NCBI GenBank assembly: GCA_018813765.1
Contig: JAHJBC010000005.1
Coordinates: forward strand, 1 to 39,886
Reading direction: 5' to 3'
DNA: 39,886 nt
From: Gammaproteobacteria bacterium
GTDB lineage: Bacteria > Pseudomonadota > Gammaproteobacteria > Burkholderiales > Gallionellaceae
The notes beneath the pieces are model-generated. The model had not been told where the DNA came from, searched no databases, and saw nothing but the letters and a program-made list of their open reading frames with translations. Position 1 is the first letter of the stretch, and the number at the start of each line of letters is the position of its first letter. The position numbers and the translations under genes are program-made. Below are positions 9,548 to 20,114 of this stretch, piece after piece.

Positions 9548-10147
9548 ATGGGTGACAGGGAGGTCGATCAACAACTGGTGGAACGTGCGCAGCGCGGCGA
9601 CAAGCATGCGTTCGAGTTGTTGGTGGCTAAATACCAGCGTCGCCTGGGTCGTCTGATCTCGCGTTTTGTGCGGAATGATGCAGAAACGGAGGATGTCACC
9701 CAGGAAGCGTTCATCAAGGCGTATCGCGCATTGCCGGCGTTCCGCGGGGACAGTGCGTTCTATACCTGGCTGTACCGGATCGGCATCAACACTGCCAAGA
9801 ACCATCTGGTGGCCCGTGCGCGCAGGGCGCCGACCAGTACGCAGTTCGATGCGGACGAGGCGGAGGATTTCGAGGATGCGGCGCTGTTGCATGAGGTGGC
9901 GACCCCCGAGAACGAACTGATGAGCAAACAGGTGGTCGAGGTGGTGAACGCTTCGTTGCAGGAGTTGCCGGACGATCTGCGCACGGCACTGACCCTGCGC
10001 GAAGTCGAGGGATTGAGTTACGAGGAGATCGCGGCAGTGATGGATTGCCCGATCGGTACGGTCAGGTCGAGGATTTTCAGGGCTCGCGAGGCGATCGCGA
10101 CCAATTTGCGTCCGTTGTTGGGTACGAGCGAAGACAGAAGGTGGTGA
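9548..10147 (+). CDS. rpoE: RNA polymerase sigma factor RpoE (AlgU-like, ECF)
   Basis: The 199-residue extracytoplasmic-function sigma factor directs the envelope-stress regulon. Region 2 is clear (DAETEDVTQEAFIKAYRALP, then FRGDSAFYTWLYRIGIN). Region 4 carries the helix-turn-helix (LREVEGLSYEEIAAVMDCPI then GTVRSRIFRAREAI). I chose ATG 9548, which gives MGDREVDQQLVERAQRGD, the typical RpoE/AlgU beginning. The longer frame to 9437 adds 37 residues that contain the promoter. The stop overlaps the rseA start (TGATG). It heads the complete rseA-rseB-rseC-mucD set. Confidence 0.96.
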   Translation: MGDREVDQQLVERAQRGDKHAFELLVAKYQRRLGRLISRFVRNDAETEDVTQEAFIKAYRALPAFRGDSAFYTWLYRIGINTAKNHLVARARRAPTSTQFDADEAEDFEDAALLHEVATPENELMSKQVVEVVNASLQELPDDLRTALTLREVEGLSYEEIAAVMDCPIGTVRSRIFRAREAIATNLRPLLGTSEDRRW

Positions 10148-10623
10148 TGATGAAACAGGATATTTCGGCATTGATGGACGGGGAGATGCATGAGGAGCAG
10201 GCGGACGTCTTTTTTGACAAGCTCAGACGCCACCCTTCGGCCAGGAATGACTGGTCGGATTATCACCTGATCGGCGACGTATTGCGACAGCCCGACCATG
10301 TTTGCAGGAATCTGGAAAAGGCCTTCCATGAACGTCTGCAGGCAGAACCTACCGTGATTGCTCCGCGTAACCACAACTCGCAACGAGTCCGCAACTTCGC
10401 ACTTTCTGCCGCCGCCTCGGTCATGGCACTGGCGCTGGTGGTGTGGATGTCGGTCCAGGTCGGGCACGAACCTGCTCCGCAGGTCGCTGCCGTGCAGCAG
10501 AGCGGTGAGGTCTTGCCCGTCTCGGCTCGTGCCGACGAATACCTGATGGCACATCAGGAATTCTCGCCGAGTGCGGATGTGCATGGCGCCACCACGCTGG
10601 TCTATGCGGTGGCAGGCCGATAG
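10147..10623 (+). CDS. rseA: Anti-sigma-E factor RseA (MucA-like)
   Basis: This 158-residue single-pass inner-membrane protein holds RpoE inactive until regulated proteolysis. The N-terminal cytoplasmic domain matches the RseA_N pattern (ISALMDGEM, then WSDYHLIGDVLRQ). One transmembrane helix lies at about residues 82-103 (FALSAAASVMALALVVWMSV). The remaining 55 or so residues are a short periplasmic segment that would contact RseB. It overlaps the rpoE stop by one base and is followed after 11 bp by rseB. Sequence beyond the N-terminal domain is poorly conserved in this family, so naming relies on the domain and on its position after rpoE. Confidence 0.93.
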   Translation: MMKQDISALMDGEMHEEQADVFFDKLRRHPSARNDWSDYHLIGDVLRQPDHVCRNLEKAFHERLQAEPTVIAPRNHNSQRVRNFALSAAASVMALALVVWMSVQVGHEPAPQVAAVQQSGEVLPVSARADEYLMAHQEFSPSADVHGATTLVYAVAGR

Positions 10624-10634
10624 AGCGGGGCACG

Positions 10635-11606
10635 ATGCAAATATTTGCTTTTCTGTTGATTCTGATGGGCATGGGAGCGGCCAATGCCGATCCCGTACCG
10701 ACCGATGAATCGAACTGGCTGAAGACCATGGCGTTCGCGGCGCATCGTATCGATTTCAGCGGCGTATTCATCCATCAGGCGGGCGGAAACATCGAGATGT
10801 CGCGCATCACTCATGTGACTGACGAGGACGGCGAGCATGAGAGGCTGGAAGGTCTGGATGGCGGGAGAAGAGAGCTCATCCGCAGCAACGATCAGGTCTG
10901 GCTGTTCGCGAACGGCAAGCGTCTGCGGGCTGAGCGGCGCCAGTTCAGGAAGATATTCCCCTCGTTGTTGCCGGAGCAGATCACCGCGCTGAATGAGAAC
11001 TACTTTGTCAGGCAGGCAGAAGAGGATGAGGTTGCGGGTTATCATGCCCATACCGTCGTTTTCCAGCCGCGTGACGGTCTGCGCTATACACGCAAGATGT
11101 GGGCGCACAGCGATTCAGGCCTGTTGCTCAAGGCCGCAGTGCTGGACGGGCATGGCTACATCATCGAGCAGCATGCATTTGTGCAACTCGCCATCAACGG
11201 CAAGTTCGACCGCAGCTGGATCATACGGGATGCTGCCCCTGCGGAAGAAGCGGACCGGCAGCTTCGACTTTCTTCCATGCCTCAGGGAGATCCGGCTCCA
11301 GAAACCGGTGACTGGCAGGTCGATTCACTGCCATCGGGATTCAGGAAGATCGCATCGATGCGCAGGACTTTCCGCGAGAATCAGGAGCCTGTCATCCATA
11401 TGGTGTTTTCCGACGGCTTGGCGGGGATATCCGTGTTCATCGAAAAGGTCAGCGGCATGTCGCACTTCCATTCCGGTTTGGCCGGACAAGGCGCGACCCA
11501 TGTCTATAACCGCATGGTCGACGATTCGATGGTGACTGTCATCGGCGAGGTTCCCGCCAGGACTGTGATCCTGGTCGCCGAATCAGTGCGGTACGCGGGG
11601 CGCTGA
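10635..11606 (+). CDS. rseB: Sigma-E regulatory periplasmic protein RseB (MucB-like)
   Basis: The 323-residue periplasmic protein has an N-terminal signal peptide ending near GAANADP (residues about 1-20). It is followed by the lipoprotein-carrier-like MucB/RseB domain, with FSGVFIHQAGG and a QVWLFANGKRLRAE stretch, and a smaller C-terminal domain (LPSGFRKIASMRRT onward). RseB binds the periplasmic part of RseA and senses misfolded outer-membrane proteins and lipopolysaccharide. It lies between rseA and rseC with gaps of 11 bp and 1 bp, so it is part of one transcript. Confidence 0.94.
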   Translation: MQIFAFLLILMGMGAANADPVPTDESNWLKTMAFAAHRIDFSGVFIHQAGGNIEMSRITHVTDEDGEHERLEGLDGGRRELIRSNDQVWLFANGKRLRAERRQFRKIFPSLLPEQITALNENYFVRQAEEDEVAGYHAHTVVFQPRDGLRYTRKMWAHSDSGLLLKAAVLDGHGYIIEQHAFVQLAINGKFDRSWIIRDAAPAEEADRQLRLSSMPQGDPAPETGDWQVDSLPSGFRKIASMRRTFRENQEPVIHMVFSDGLAGISVFIEKVSGMSHFHSGLAGQGATHVYNRMVDDSMVTVIGEVPARTVILVAESVRYAGR

Positions 11607-11607
11607 T

Positions 11608-12051
11608 ATGCTGGAGATGCGCGCCATCGTGACTGAAACCGTCAGCGACGAAGCCACCGTGCAGGTGCTGGGCAGCGGGTGCGGTCATTGCAACAGCGAA
11701 GGCGGTTGCGGCAGCGGTACCTTGTCGAAGCTGTTCTGCAGCACCAAGCCGCGCCGGTTCGTCGTTCGCAATCAGGTGGGCGCAAAGGTGGGGGACGAAG
11801 TGCAGGTGTCTCTGCCGGACGGAATATTGCTGCGGGGTGCGCTGAAGTTGTATGTATTGCCGCTGGTTCTGTTGCTGGCGGGAGGCATCGCCGGTGCAGC
11901 ACTTGCCAGCGAAGGGGTGTCGCGCGATATGTACGCCGTCACTGGTGCGGTCGCAGGTCTGCTGTCGGGTTTTGCGATCGCAAAACTCTCATCATCCGGA
12001 GCTGGGCGTGCAGTTGCCACGTCTATCCTGGCATCGAATTCTGGTCATTAA
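11608..12051 (+). CDS. rseC: SoxR-reducing/sigma-E regulator family protein RseC
   Basis: The 147-residue protein begins with a Cys-rich segment (SGCGHCNSEGGCGSG, then a further Cys in KLFCS) that is characteristic of RseC. Two transmembrane helices follow (about residues 78-98 and 105-125), split by a short charged loop. In E. coli, RseC is linked to SoxR reduction together with Rsx, while in the sigma-E operon its effect is mild. The start lies two bases after the rseB stop. An AGGAGG-type site for the next gene occurs just after this gene. Confidence 0.92.
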   Translation: MLEMRAIVTETVSDEATVQVLGSGCGHCNSEGGCGSGTLSKLFCSTKPRRFVVRNQVGAKVGDEVQVSLPDGILLRGALKLYVLPLVLLLAGGIAGAALASEGVSRDMYAVTGAVAGLLSGFAIAKLSSSGAGRAVATSILASNSGH

Positions 12052-12079
12052 ACATCAATCCGCAGGAGGTTTCGACGTC

Positions 12080-13480
12080 ATGCTGAAGAAATTCATTGGT
12101 CTCGCATTGCTTGGATGGTTTGCACAATCGGCGATTGCCGCCGATCTCCCTGACTTCACTGAGCTGGTGGAGAAACAGGGCGCGGCAGTGGTGAATATCA
12201 GCACCACTCAGACCATCCGCGTCCCGCAGATGTTTCAGGGGGCGCCCAACCTGCCCGAGAGCGATCCGTTCTTCGAATTTTTCCGCCGCTTCGGACAGCA
12301 GATGCCGCGCGAGCAGGAATCGCAATCGCTCGGTTCCGGTTTCGTCATCAGCGCCGACGGATATATCCTGACCAACGCGCATGTGGTGGATCGCGCGGAC
12401 AAGATCACTGTTCGTCTGAGTGACAAACGCGAGTTCAAGGCCAAGGTGATCGGAGCGGACAAACGCACCGATGTTGCCTTGCTCAAGATCGAGGCGACCG
12501 GCCTGCCCAAAGTCCAACTGGGCGAGCCGGACCAGCTCAGAGTAGGCGAATGGGTGCTGGCCATCGGTTCCCCGTTCGGATTCGACAGCAGCGTGACTGC
12601 CGGGATCGTAAGTGCCAAGGGACGTTCGTTGACGCAGGAGAATTTTGTGCCTTTCATCCAGACCGATGTGGCGATCAACCCCGGCAATTCCGGTGGTCCG
12701 CTGTTCAATCTGAAAGGAGAAGTGGTCGGCATCAATTCCCAGATATACAGCCGTTCCGGCGGTTACATGGGGCTGTCGTTCGCCATTCCCATCGATGTGG
12801 CGATGGATGTGGTCAACCAGTTGCGCACCAGCGGCAAGGTATCGCGCGGGCGTATCGGCGTGAGTATCCAGGAGGTGACGCGTGAACTGGCCGATTCCTT
12901 CGGCTTGTCCAAGCCTGCCGGAGCGTTGATCTCGGGCGTTGACAAAGGCGGCCCGGCTGACAAGGCCGGGGTGATGCCGAGTGATGTCATTCTCAGGTTC
13001 GACGGCAAGGTCGTCGCTTCATCCTCGGATCTGCCGCGCATCGTCGCATCGACCAAACCAGGGAGCAAGGTCAACGTACAGCTCTGGCGCAAGGGCGGCA
13101 AACTTGATGTTTCGCTGGTGGTTGGAGAGATGCAGACCGAGGGTGTCGTTGCCCAGAGCAAGCAGCAACAGAACGGCCGCAGCGAAGAGGCTACCGCAAG
13201 CGAATTGCGGCTCGGACTTGTCGTCAGCGAACTGAGCGAACAGCAAAAGGCCGAATTGCAGGTCGAGGGTGGATTGGTTGTCGAAGACCTGAAAGGGGCG
13301 GCGGCGCGCAGTCAGTTGCAACGCGGCGATGTGATCCTGGCAGTCGGCAACATCGAGATCCGCAACTTCGAGCAGTTCAACGAGGTGATCAAAAAGGTAC
13401 CGCACGGCAAGAATATCGCGTTGCTGGTTCGCCGTAGCGAGGGAACAGTGTATATCCCGGTCAAGCTGGACGAGAAGTAA
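12080..13480 (+). CDS. mucD: Periplasmic serine endoprotease, DegP/MucD family
   Basis: The 466-residue HtrA-type protease has a signal peptide (residues 1-20, cleavage after SAIA). The trypsin-like domain has an intact triad: His101 (TNAHVV), Asp131 (RTDVALLK) and Ser204 (GNSGGPLF). Two PDZ domains follow, the first at about 265-355 and the second at about 375-460. It removes misfolded envelope proteins, and its gene closes the sigma-E operon as in Pseudomonas algU-mucABCD. GCAGGAGGT at 12062-12070 gives a strong ribosome site for ATG 12080. The open frame reaching back to 11852 is excluded because it overlaps rseC and has no homology. Confidence 0.95.
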   Translation: MLKKFIGLALLGWFAQSAIAADLPDFTELVEKQGAAVVNISTTQTIRVPQMFQGAPNLPESDPFFEFFRRFGQQMPREQESQSLGSGFVISADGYILTNAHVVDRADKITVRLSDKREFKAKVIGADKRTDVALLKIEATGLPKVQLGEPDQLRVGEWVLAIGSPFGFDSSVTAGIVSAKGRSLTQENFVPFIQTDVAINPGNSGGPLFNLKGEVVGINSQIYSRSGGYMGLSFAIPIDVAMDVVNQLRTSGKVSRGRIGVSIQEVTRELADSFGLSKPAGALISGVDKGGPADKAGVMPSDVILRFDGKVVASSSDLPRIVASTKPGSKVNVQLWRKGGKLDVSLVVGEMQTEGVVAQSKQQQNGRSEEATASELRLGLVVSELSEQQKAELQVEGGLVVEDLKGAAARSQLQRGDVILAVGNIEIRNFEQFNEVIKKVPHGKNIALLVRRSEGTVYIPVKLDEK

Positions 13481-13501
13481 GCAGCTTCGGTTGCTCAGCG
13501 T

Positions 13502-13558
13502 ATCCCGTCAAAATCGGCTAGAATCCGCGCTTCGCGTAACTACCGATTTTGACGGGAT
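13502..13558 (+). promoter_or_regulatory. Long perfect inverted repeat in the mucD-lepA gap
   Basis: Positions 13502-13517 and 13543-13558 are perfect 16-bp inverted copies, with CCCGTCAAAATCGG as the core. They are separated by 25 bp that contain a second small stem (CGCG 13526-13529 and 13533-13536). The right arm is followed by ATTTTCCATTTTGAG, only weakly T-rich. It could be a terminator for the mucD operon or a structured 5' leader of lepA. I cannot decide which. Confidence 0.6.
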
Positions 13559-13575
13559 TTTCCATTTTGAGCCTC

Positions 13576-15369
<1,794 letters not shown>

Positions 15370-15386
15370 ATGGAGCTGGACACATA

Positions 15387-16190
15387 ATGACTTTTGCCTT
15401 GATTCTGTTTTTGCTGCTGCTGCTAACTGGTGCGATCTGGTTGCTTGATCGATTCATGCTGAGCGGTAAACGCCCTGCGGGTGTTAACGAACCGTGGTGG
15501 GTGGAATACGCCAAGAGCTTCTTTCCGGTGATCCTGGTCGTGTTCCTGCTGCGTTCCTTTGTGGTCGAGCCGTTCAAGATACCGTCGGGCTCGATGATCC
15601 CGACGCTGCATGTGGGCGATTTCATTCTGGTCAACCGCTATACCTACGGGCTGCGCCTGCCCATCGTCAACAAGAAGATATTCGCGGTGAACGATCCGGC
15701 GCGCGGTGACGTGATGGTGTTCCACTATCCGGAGGACCCTTCGATAGATTATATTAAGCGCGTGGTCGGCATGCCCGGGGATGAACTGGTCTATCGCAAC
15801 AAGCGGCTCTGGATCAACGGTGCGGAACAGGTGCTGCAGCGCGATGGCGATTTCAATTATGTCGAGAGTGAATTGCGCTTCATCCATACCGAACGCTATC
15901 GGGAGACGCTGGATGGACACTCTCATGAAGTGCTGCTGAATCCGGATATGCCGCAGATTCATCTGCCCAACGTCGCGGCCTTTCAGGGGCGGGAACATTG
16001 CAGTTACAGCGCGCAGGAGATGCGCTGTGTCGTGCCTGCCGGACACTACTTCATGATGGGCGATAATCGCGACAACAGCCGCGACAGCCGATACTGGGGG
16101 TTCGTGCCGGACGAGATGGTGGTGGGCAAGGCGTTTTTCATCTGGATGAATTTTGGCGAATTGAAACGGATCGGCTTGTCGATCGAGTAG
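15387..16190 (+). CDS. lepB: Signal peptidase I
   Basis: This 267-residue inner-membrane serine protease cleaves signal peptides from Sec- and Tat-exported proteins. Two N-terminal hydrophobic helices (about residues 2-20 and 47-61) precede the catalytic domain. The Ser/Lys dyad is Ser69 (IPSGSMIPTL) and Lys124 (DYIKRVVGMPGDEL), and the conserved MGDNRDNSRDSRYWGFV box lies near the C-terminus. I chose ATG 15387, which begins directly with the first hydrophobic helix. The frame upstream overlaps lepA. The lepB-rnc-era region is arranged as in many proteobacteria. Confidence 0.96.
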   Translation: MTFALILFLLLLLTGAIWLLDRFMLSGKRPAGVNEPWWVEYAKSFFPVILVVFLLRSFVVEPFKIPSGSMIPTLHVGDFILVNRYTYGLRLPIVNKKIFAVNDPARGDVMVFHYPEDPSIDYIKRVVGMPGDELVYRNKRLWINGAEQVLQRDGDFNYVESELRFIHTERYRETLDGHSHEVLLNPDMPQIHLPNVAAFQGREHCSYSAQEMRCVVPAGHYFMMGDNRDNSRDSRYWGFVPDEMVVGKAFFIWMNFGELKRIGLSIE

Positions 16191-16217
16191 AAGATGATAT
16201 CGGGAAGGAGAATATAG

Positions 16218-16583
16218 ATGAGAGCAACTGCATACAGGCAACGCGGCATCAGTTTCCCCGGCATGATCATGGTCGCGGCAGCATTGATATTCGTCGCGAT
16301 CACGGGCATGAAGCTGGTTCCTGCCTATATCCATAACGCGCAGATCGCGCAGATATTCAAGACGGTCGCAAACGATCCGGCGATGCAGACTGCCACCATC
16401 AAGGAGATCAAGGAATCGTATTCCAGGCGTGCCAATATTGAGTACATCACCGATATCACCGCCGAGGATATCGAAATCAGCAAAGAAGACGGTGGGCTGA
16501 CTTTGAGCGCCGACTATTCGGTCAAGATTCCGCTGGTTGGCAATATCACCCTGGTACTCGAATTCAATCCGAGCAGTTCCTGA
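16218..16583 (+). CDS. DUF4845 single-pass membrane protein
   Basis: The 121-residue protein has a short basic N-terminus with the QRGISFPG motif, then one hydrophobic helix (about residues 14-33) and a soluble domain of alpha then beta elements. It fits the DUF4845 family, which is habitually encoded between lepB and rnc in beta- and gammaproteobacteria and has no established function. The prepilin-like QRG..F beginning is suggestive but lacks the Glu expected of a true type IV prepilin. A ribosome site GGGAAGGAG lies at 16201-16209. Confidence 0.88.
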   Translation: MRATAYRQRGISFPGMIMVAAALIFVAITGMKLVPAYIHNAQIAQIFKTVANDPAMQTATIKEIKESYSRRANIEYITDITAEDIEISKEDGGLTLSADYSVKIPLVGNITLVLEFNPSSS

Positions 16584-16591
16584 CCATTCCG

Positions 16592-17263
16592 ATGAAGCAT
16601 GCAGCACTGTGCGGCCGTCTCGGCTACCGGTTCAGGCAGCCGCAATTGCTGCAACGGGCGCTGACGCACCGCAGCTACAGTGCCGCGCATAACGAGCGGC
16701 TGGAGTTCCTCGGCGATAGTGTGTTGAACTGCACCATCGCCAAGTTTCTTTACACCGCCAATCCCGACTTGCCGGAAGGCGACCTTTCCCGCTTGCGTTC
16801 CAACCTGGTGAACCAGCAGACACTGGCTACATTGGCGCAGCAACTGGAGCTTGGCGAGCAGTTGCTGCTGGGAGAGGGCGAGCGCAAGAGCGCCGGGCAT
16901 AAACGTCCCTCCATCCTTGCCGATGCGCTGGAAGCGGTATTTGGCGCCGTTATCCTTGATGCCGATTTTGCCGAGGCGGAGAAGGTCATTCTGGGATTAT
17001 TTATCCCGTATCTTTCCCGGGTCGATCTTCAGACGCTGGGAAAGGACCCGAAGACCCTGTTGCAGGAATTTCTGCAAGGCCGCAAGCTGGCTTTGCCGCA
17101 ATACAATGTGCTTGAGATCAAGGGCGAAGCGCATGCGCAGACTTTCATCGTTTCCTGCGAGATCCCCCAACTGGATGTGAAGACACGGGGCGAAGGCGCC
17201 AGCCGCCGTGTCGCCGAACAGATCGCTGCCGAGTCAGCTTACCAACAGATCGCCAACAAATGA
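16592..17263 (+). CDS. rnc: Ribonuclease III
   Basis: The 223-residue double-strand-specific endoribonuclease matures rRNA precursors and trims regulatory RNAs. The signature [13 protein letters not shown] (residues about 31-43) carries catalytic acidic residues, and a second set sits in [16 protein letters not shown]. The C-terminal double-stranded-RNA-binding domain starts near [13 protein letters not shown] and ends with [15 protein letters not shown]. Its stop overlaps the era start by four bases. rnc-era coupling is widely conserved. Confidence 0.96.
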   Translation: MKHAALCGRLGYRFRQPQLLQRALTHRSYSAAHNERLEFLGDSVLNCTIAKFLYTANPDLPEGDLSRLRSNLVNQQTLATLAQQLELGEQLLLGEGERKSAGHKRPSILADALEAVFGAVILDADFAEAEKVILGLFIPYLSRVDLQTLGKDPKTLLQEFLQGRKLALPQYNVLEIKGEAHAQTFIVSCEIPQLDVKTRGEGASRRVAEQIAAESAYQQIANK

Positions 17264-18153
17264 CCGAATCGCAAAACCTCCATAGCGGCTTCATCGCCAT
17301 CGTCGGACGACCCAACGTGGGCAAATCGACCCTGCTTAACCACCTCATCGGGCAGAAGATCAGCATCACCTCGCGCAAGGCGCAGACCACGCGCCACCGC
17401 ATCACCGGCATCCTGACCGAAGACAAGACCCAGTTCGTCTTCGTGGATACCCCGGGTTTCCAGACCCAGCATACCAACGCGCTCAATCGCAGCATGAACC
17501 GCGTCGTCACCACCAGTCTGCGCGAGGTGAATGTGGTGCTGTTCGTGATCGAGGCGCGCCATTTCGACGAGCGCGACCAGCAGGTGTTGGAACTGTTGCC
17601 GCACGACAGGCCGGTGATCCTGGTGATCAACAAGGCCGACCTGCTGGACGACAAGGCCGAACTGCTGCCCTTCATCGAAAAGATCGCGCCGATGCGGCAT
17701 TTCGCCGCCATCGTCCCGGTCAGCGCGCGTCTGGGCAAGCACCTGGATACCTTGCTCGACGCGATCCGCCCCTATCTGCCGGAAGGCGAGCATCTGTATG
17801 CCGAGGACGAGATCACCGACCGCAACGAACGATTCCTTGCCGCCGAGCTGCTGCGCGAGAAGATATTCCGTTTTACCGGCGAGGAACTGCCGTACTCGGT
17901 CAGCGTCGTGATCGAGCAGTTCAAGATGGAAGGCAAATTGCGCCGCATCAATGCCGCCATCCTGGTGGACAAGGAAGCGCACAAGGCCATGCTCATCGGC
18001 AGCAAGGGCGAGAAGCTCAAGGAGATCGCCACCCAGGCGCGCCTGGACATGGAGAAGCTGTTCGACGGCAAGGTATTTCTCGAAGTGTTCGTCAAAGTCC
18101 GCAGCGGCTGGGCGGATAGCGCCCATATGTTGAAGACGCTGGGGTATGAGTAA
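17260..18153 (+). CDS. era: GTPase Era, 30S ribosome assembly factor
   Basis: The 297-residue protein has the G1 motif [10 protein letters not shown], switch II DTPGFQ, and NKAD (G4), then a C-terminal type II KH domain with the motif [14 protein letters not shown]. It binds the 3' end of 16S rRNA during small-subunit maturation. It overlaps rnc by four bases and recO by eight bases, giving a tightly coupled rnc-era-recO unit. Confidence 0.97.
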   Translation: MTESQNLHSGFIAIVGRPNVGKSTLLNHLIGQKISITSRKAQTTRHRITGILTEDKTQFVFVDTPGFQTQHTNALNRSMNRVVTTSLREVNVVLFVIEARHFDERDQQVLELLPHDRPVILVINKADLLDDKAELLPFIEKIAPMRHFAAIVPVSARLGKHLDTLLDAIRPYLPEGEHLYAEDEITDRNERFLAAELLREKIFRFTGEELPYSVSVVIEQFKMEGKLRRINAAILVDKEAHKAMLIGSKGEKLKEIATQARLDMEKLFDGKVFLEVFVKVRSGWADSAHMLKTLGYE

Positions 18154-18877
18154 CGCGGCCTCAAAACAACGTATCCAGGACGAGCCCGCTTTCGTACTGC
18201 ACAGCTACCCGTTCCGCGAGACCAGTCTGGTATTGGAAGTGTTCAGCAGGCAGCACGGGCGCGTGCCGCTGGTGGCGCGCGGGGCAAGGCGACCGCGGTC
18301 TGCGTTGCGCGGCCTGCTGATGAGTTTTCAGCCATTGTCGCTGAGCTGGTTCGGCAAGCACGAGCTGCGCACATTGCACGGTGCAGAATGGCAGGGCGGG
18401 CAACCCCAGTTGCAGGGCACCGCGCTGTTGTGCGGCTTCTATCTTAACGAACTGCTGCTCAACCTGATGGCGCGCGACGACCCGCACGAGAATCTGTTCG
18501 ATTACTACCAGCAGACCCTGCGGCGCTTGGCGCAGGAGGACGACCATGCCTTCACGCTGCGCTGCTTCGAGAAACACATGCTGCAGGAACTGGGGTATGC
18601 ACTGTCGCTGGAGCACGAAGCCGACAGCGGCAAACCCATCGCGCCTGAACGAACATACCGCTATATACTTGAGCGCGGTGCGATAGCGGAAACGGCAGAC
18701 TCGTCGCAGGGCATGCCCGTCGCGGGCAAGACCTTGCTGGACATGGCGGCCGACGATTATCGCGATGCCAACAGCGCACGACAGAGTAAACAACTGATGC
18801 GCATGCTGCTGGACCATCACCTGGCCGGAAAGACCTTGCATACGCGCGAATTGATGAGGGATTTGCAGAAGCTATAG
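18146..18877 (+). CDS. recO: DNA repair protein RecO
   Basis: The 243-residue RecO anneals single strands and helps RecR load RecA at gaps. The N-terminal OB-fold appears in [20 protein letters not shown], with the [13 protein letters not shown] basic patch. The mid-protein segment [28 protein letters not shown] is typical of the family. The zinc-binding Cys cluster found in some RecO proteins is not evident. Its start lies inside the end of era. The final G of its stop codon is the first base of the inverted-repeat element that follows. Confidence 0.94.
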   Translation: MSNAASKQRIQDEPAFVLHSYPFRETSLVLEVFSRQHGRVPLVARGARRPRSALRGLLMSFQPLSLSWFGKHELRTLHGAEWQGGQPQLQGTALLCGFYLNELLLNLMARDDPHENLFDYYQQTLRRLAQEDDHAFTLRCFEKHMLQELGYALSLEHEADSGKPIAPERTYRYILERGAIAETADSSQGMPVAGKTLLDMAADDYRDANSARQSKQLMRMLLDHHLAGKTLHTRELMRDLQKL

Positions 18878-19017
18878 GGTGCCTCAAAAAATGTAGAGTT
18901 CGCCAAAATGCAAGGCGCGAATTAACTTTCGCAGCGCAGCATATTGGGTATATGTAAGCAAGAAATTTAATGAGCAACGCAGCAGTTTGGATGAAATCTG
19001 GATTATTAGAGGTACCC
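18877..19017. repeat. 141-bp MITE-like intergenic repeat between recO and pdxJ
   Basis: The ends are inverted: GGGTGCCTC at 18877-18885 and GAGGTACCC at 19009-19017 match at 8 of 9 positions. The AT-richer interior contains GCAGCGCAGCATATTGGGT and a repeated CGCAGC word. It starts within the recO stop and ends one base before the pdxJ start codon. It therefore fills the whole gap and contributes GAGGT as the likely ribosome-binding site of pdxJ. I recall similar 130-150 bp sequences in other betaproteobacterial gaps but cannot verify that here. Confidence 0.6.
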
Positions 19018-19018
19018 T

Positions 19019-19735
19019 ATGATCAAGCTCGGCCTTAACATCGACCACGTCGCCACCCTGCGCCAGGCGCGCGGTGCGCGCTATCCCAACCTTGTGCGTG
19101 CCGCGCTGATCTGCGAAGAGGCCGGGGCGGATGCCATTACCATCCACCTGCGCGAAGACCGTCGCCACATCCAGGATGCCGATGTCGATATCCTGCGCGG
19201 CATGCTGCAGACGCGCATGAACCTCGAATGCGCCGTCACCGACGAGATGATCGCCAACGCGCTGCGCGTGAAGCCGCACGACATCTGCCTGGTGCCGGAG
19301 AAACGCGAAGAACTGACCACCGAGGGCGGTCTGGACGTGGTCAGGCATTTCGATGCCGTGCAGCGTGCCACCCAGCGTTGCATGGAGGCGGGCATCCGCG
19401 TCTCGTTGTTCATCGATGCGGATGAAAGGCAACTCGATGCGGCGAAGAAGGCTGGGGCGCCGGTGATCGAGATCCATACCGGAAAATATGCCGATGCAGA
19501 CAGCATCCCCGCCCGCGAACTCGAGCTGGCGCGCATCCGGCAAGCGGCACTGCATGCTCATGCACTAGGGTTGCAGGTGAATGCCGGACACGGCCTCAAT
19601 TACCACAATGTGCGTGAAATCGTCGCCATTCCAAACATCGCCGAACTCAACATCGGTCATGCCATCGTTTCCGAGGCCATATTCATCGGCCTGGAGCAGG
19701 CAGTGAAGAACATGAAGGCTTTGCTGAGCGCATGA
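19019..19735 (+). CDS. pdxJ: Pyridoxine 5'-phosphate synthase
   Basis: This TIM-barrel enzyme condenses 1-deoxyxylulose 5-phosphate with 3-amino-2-oxopropyl phosphate, the ring-closing step of vitamin B6 synthesis. The 238-residue length is typical. Characteristic segments are [17 protein letters not shown] at the start, then [14 protein letters not shown], the [17 protein letters not shown] loop, and [11 protein letters not shown] near the C-terminus. GAGGT at 19009-19013 lies five bases before the ATG. It overlaps acpS by four bases. The recO-pdxJ-acpS order matches other proteobacteria. Confidence 0.97.
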   Translation: MIKLGLNIDHVATLRQARGARYPNLVRAALICEEAGADAITIHLREDRRHIQDADVDILRGMLQTRMNLECAVTDEMIANALRVKPHDICLVPEKREELTTEGGLDVVRHFDAVQRATQRCMEAGIRVSLFIDADERQLDAAKKAGAPVIEIHTGKYADADSIPARELELARIRQAALHAHALGLQVNAGHGLNYHNVREIVAIPNIAELNIGHAIVSEAIFIGLEQAVKNMKALLSA

Positions 19736-20112
19736 TTTTCGGGATCGGCACCGACATCGTCACCGTGGTGCGCATCGAGGCCGCGATGGAGAGGCATGGT
19801 CCGGCATTCGCCAAACGCATACTTAGCGACTCTGAACTTGCCGATTTTGCCAATCAGGCGCACCCCGCGCGATTTCTGAGCAAACGCTTTGCCGCCAAGG
19901 AAGCCTTTGCCAAAGCCACCGGTCGCGGCCTGCGCCATCCCGTTACACTGCACAACATCTCGGTCGGCCACGACGAACTTGGCAAGCCTGTCTTTCAACT
20001 GGAAGAAGAACTCGGTGCATACCTGCTGCAACTTGGCGTCACAAGCCATCACCTGAGCATCAGTGATGAACAAGAACATGCTGTTGCATTTGTGATACTT
20101 GAAGGGGAGTGA
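19732..20112 (+). CDS. acpS: Holo-[acyl-carrier-protein] synthase
   Basis: AcpS transfers 4'-phosphopantetheine from coenzyme A to apo-ACP. The 126-residue protein has the two family motifs: [13 protein letters not shown] with the metal-binding Asp near the N-terminus, and [17 protein letters not shown] with the catalytic Glu-Lys region. Trimeric AcpS proteins are about this length. It overlaps pdxJ by four bases, and its stop abuts the nagZ start region. Confidence 0.96.
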   Translation: MIFGIGTDIVTVVRIEAAMERHGPAFAKRILSDSELADFANQAHPARFLSKRFAAKEAFAKATGRGLRHPVTLHNISVGHDELGKPVFQLEEELGAYLLQLGVTSHHLSISDEQEHAVAFVILEGE

Positions 20113-20114
20113 TG

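Noticed and set aside
15423-16607. 394-codon minus-strand frame across lepB and DUF4845
   Set aside because: It is a shadow of two well-supported genes.
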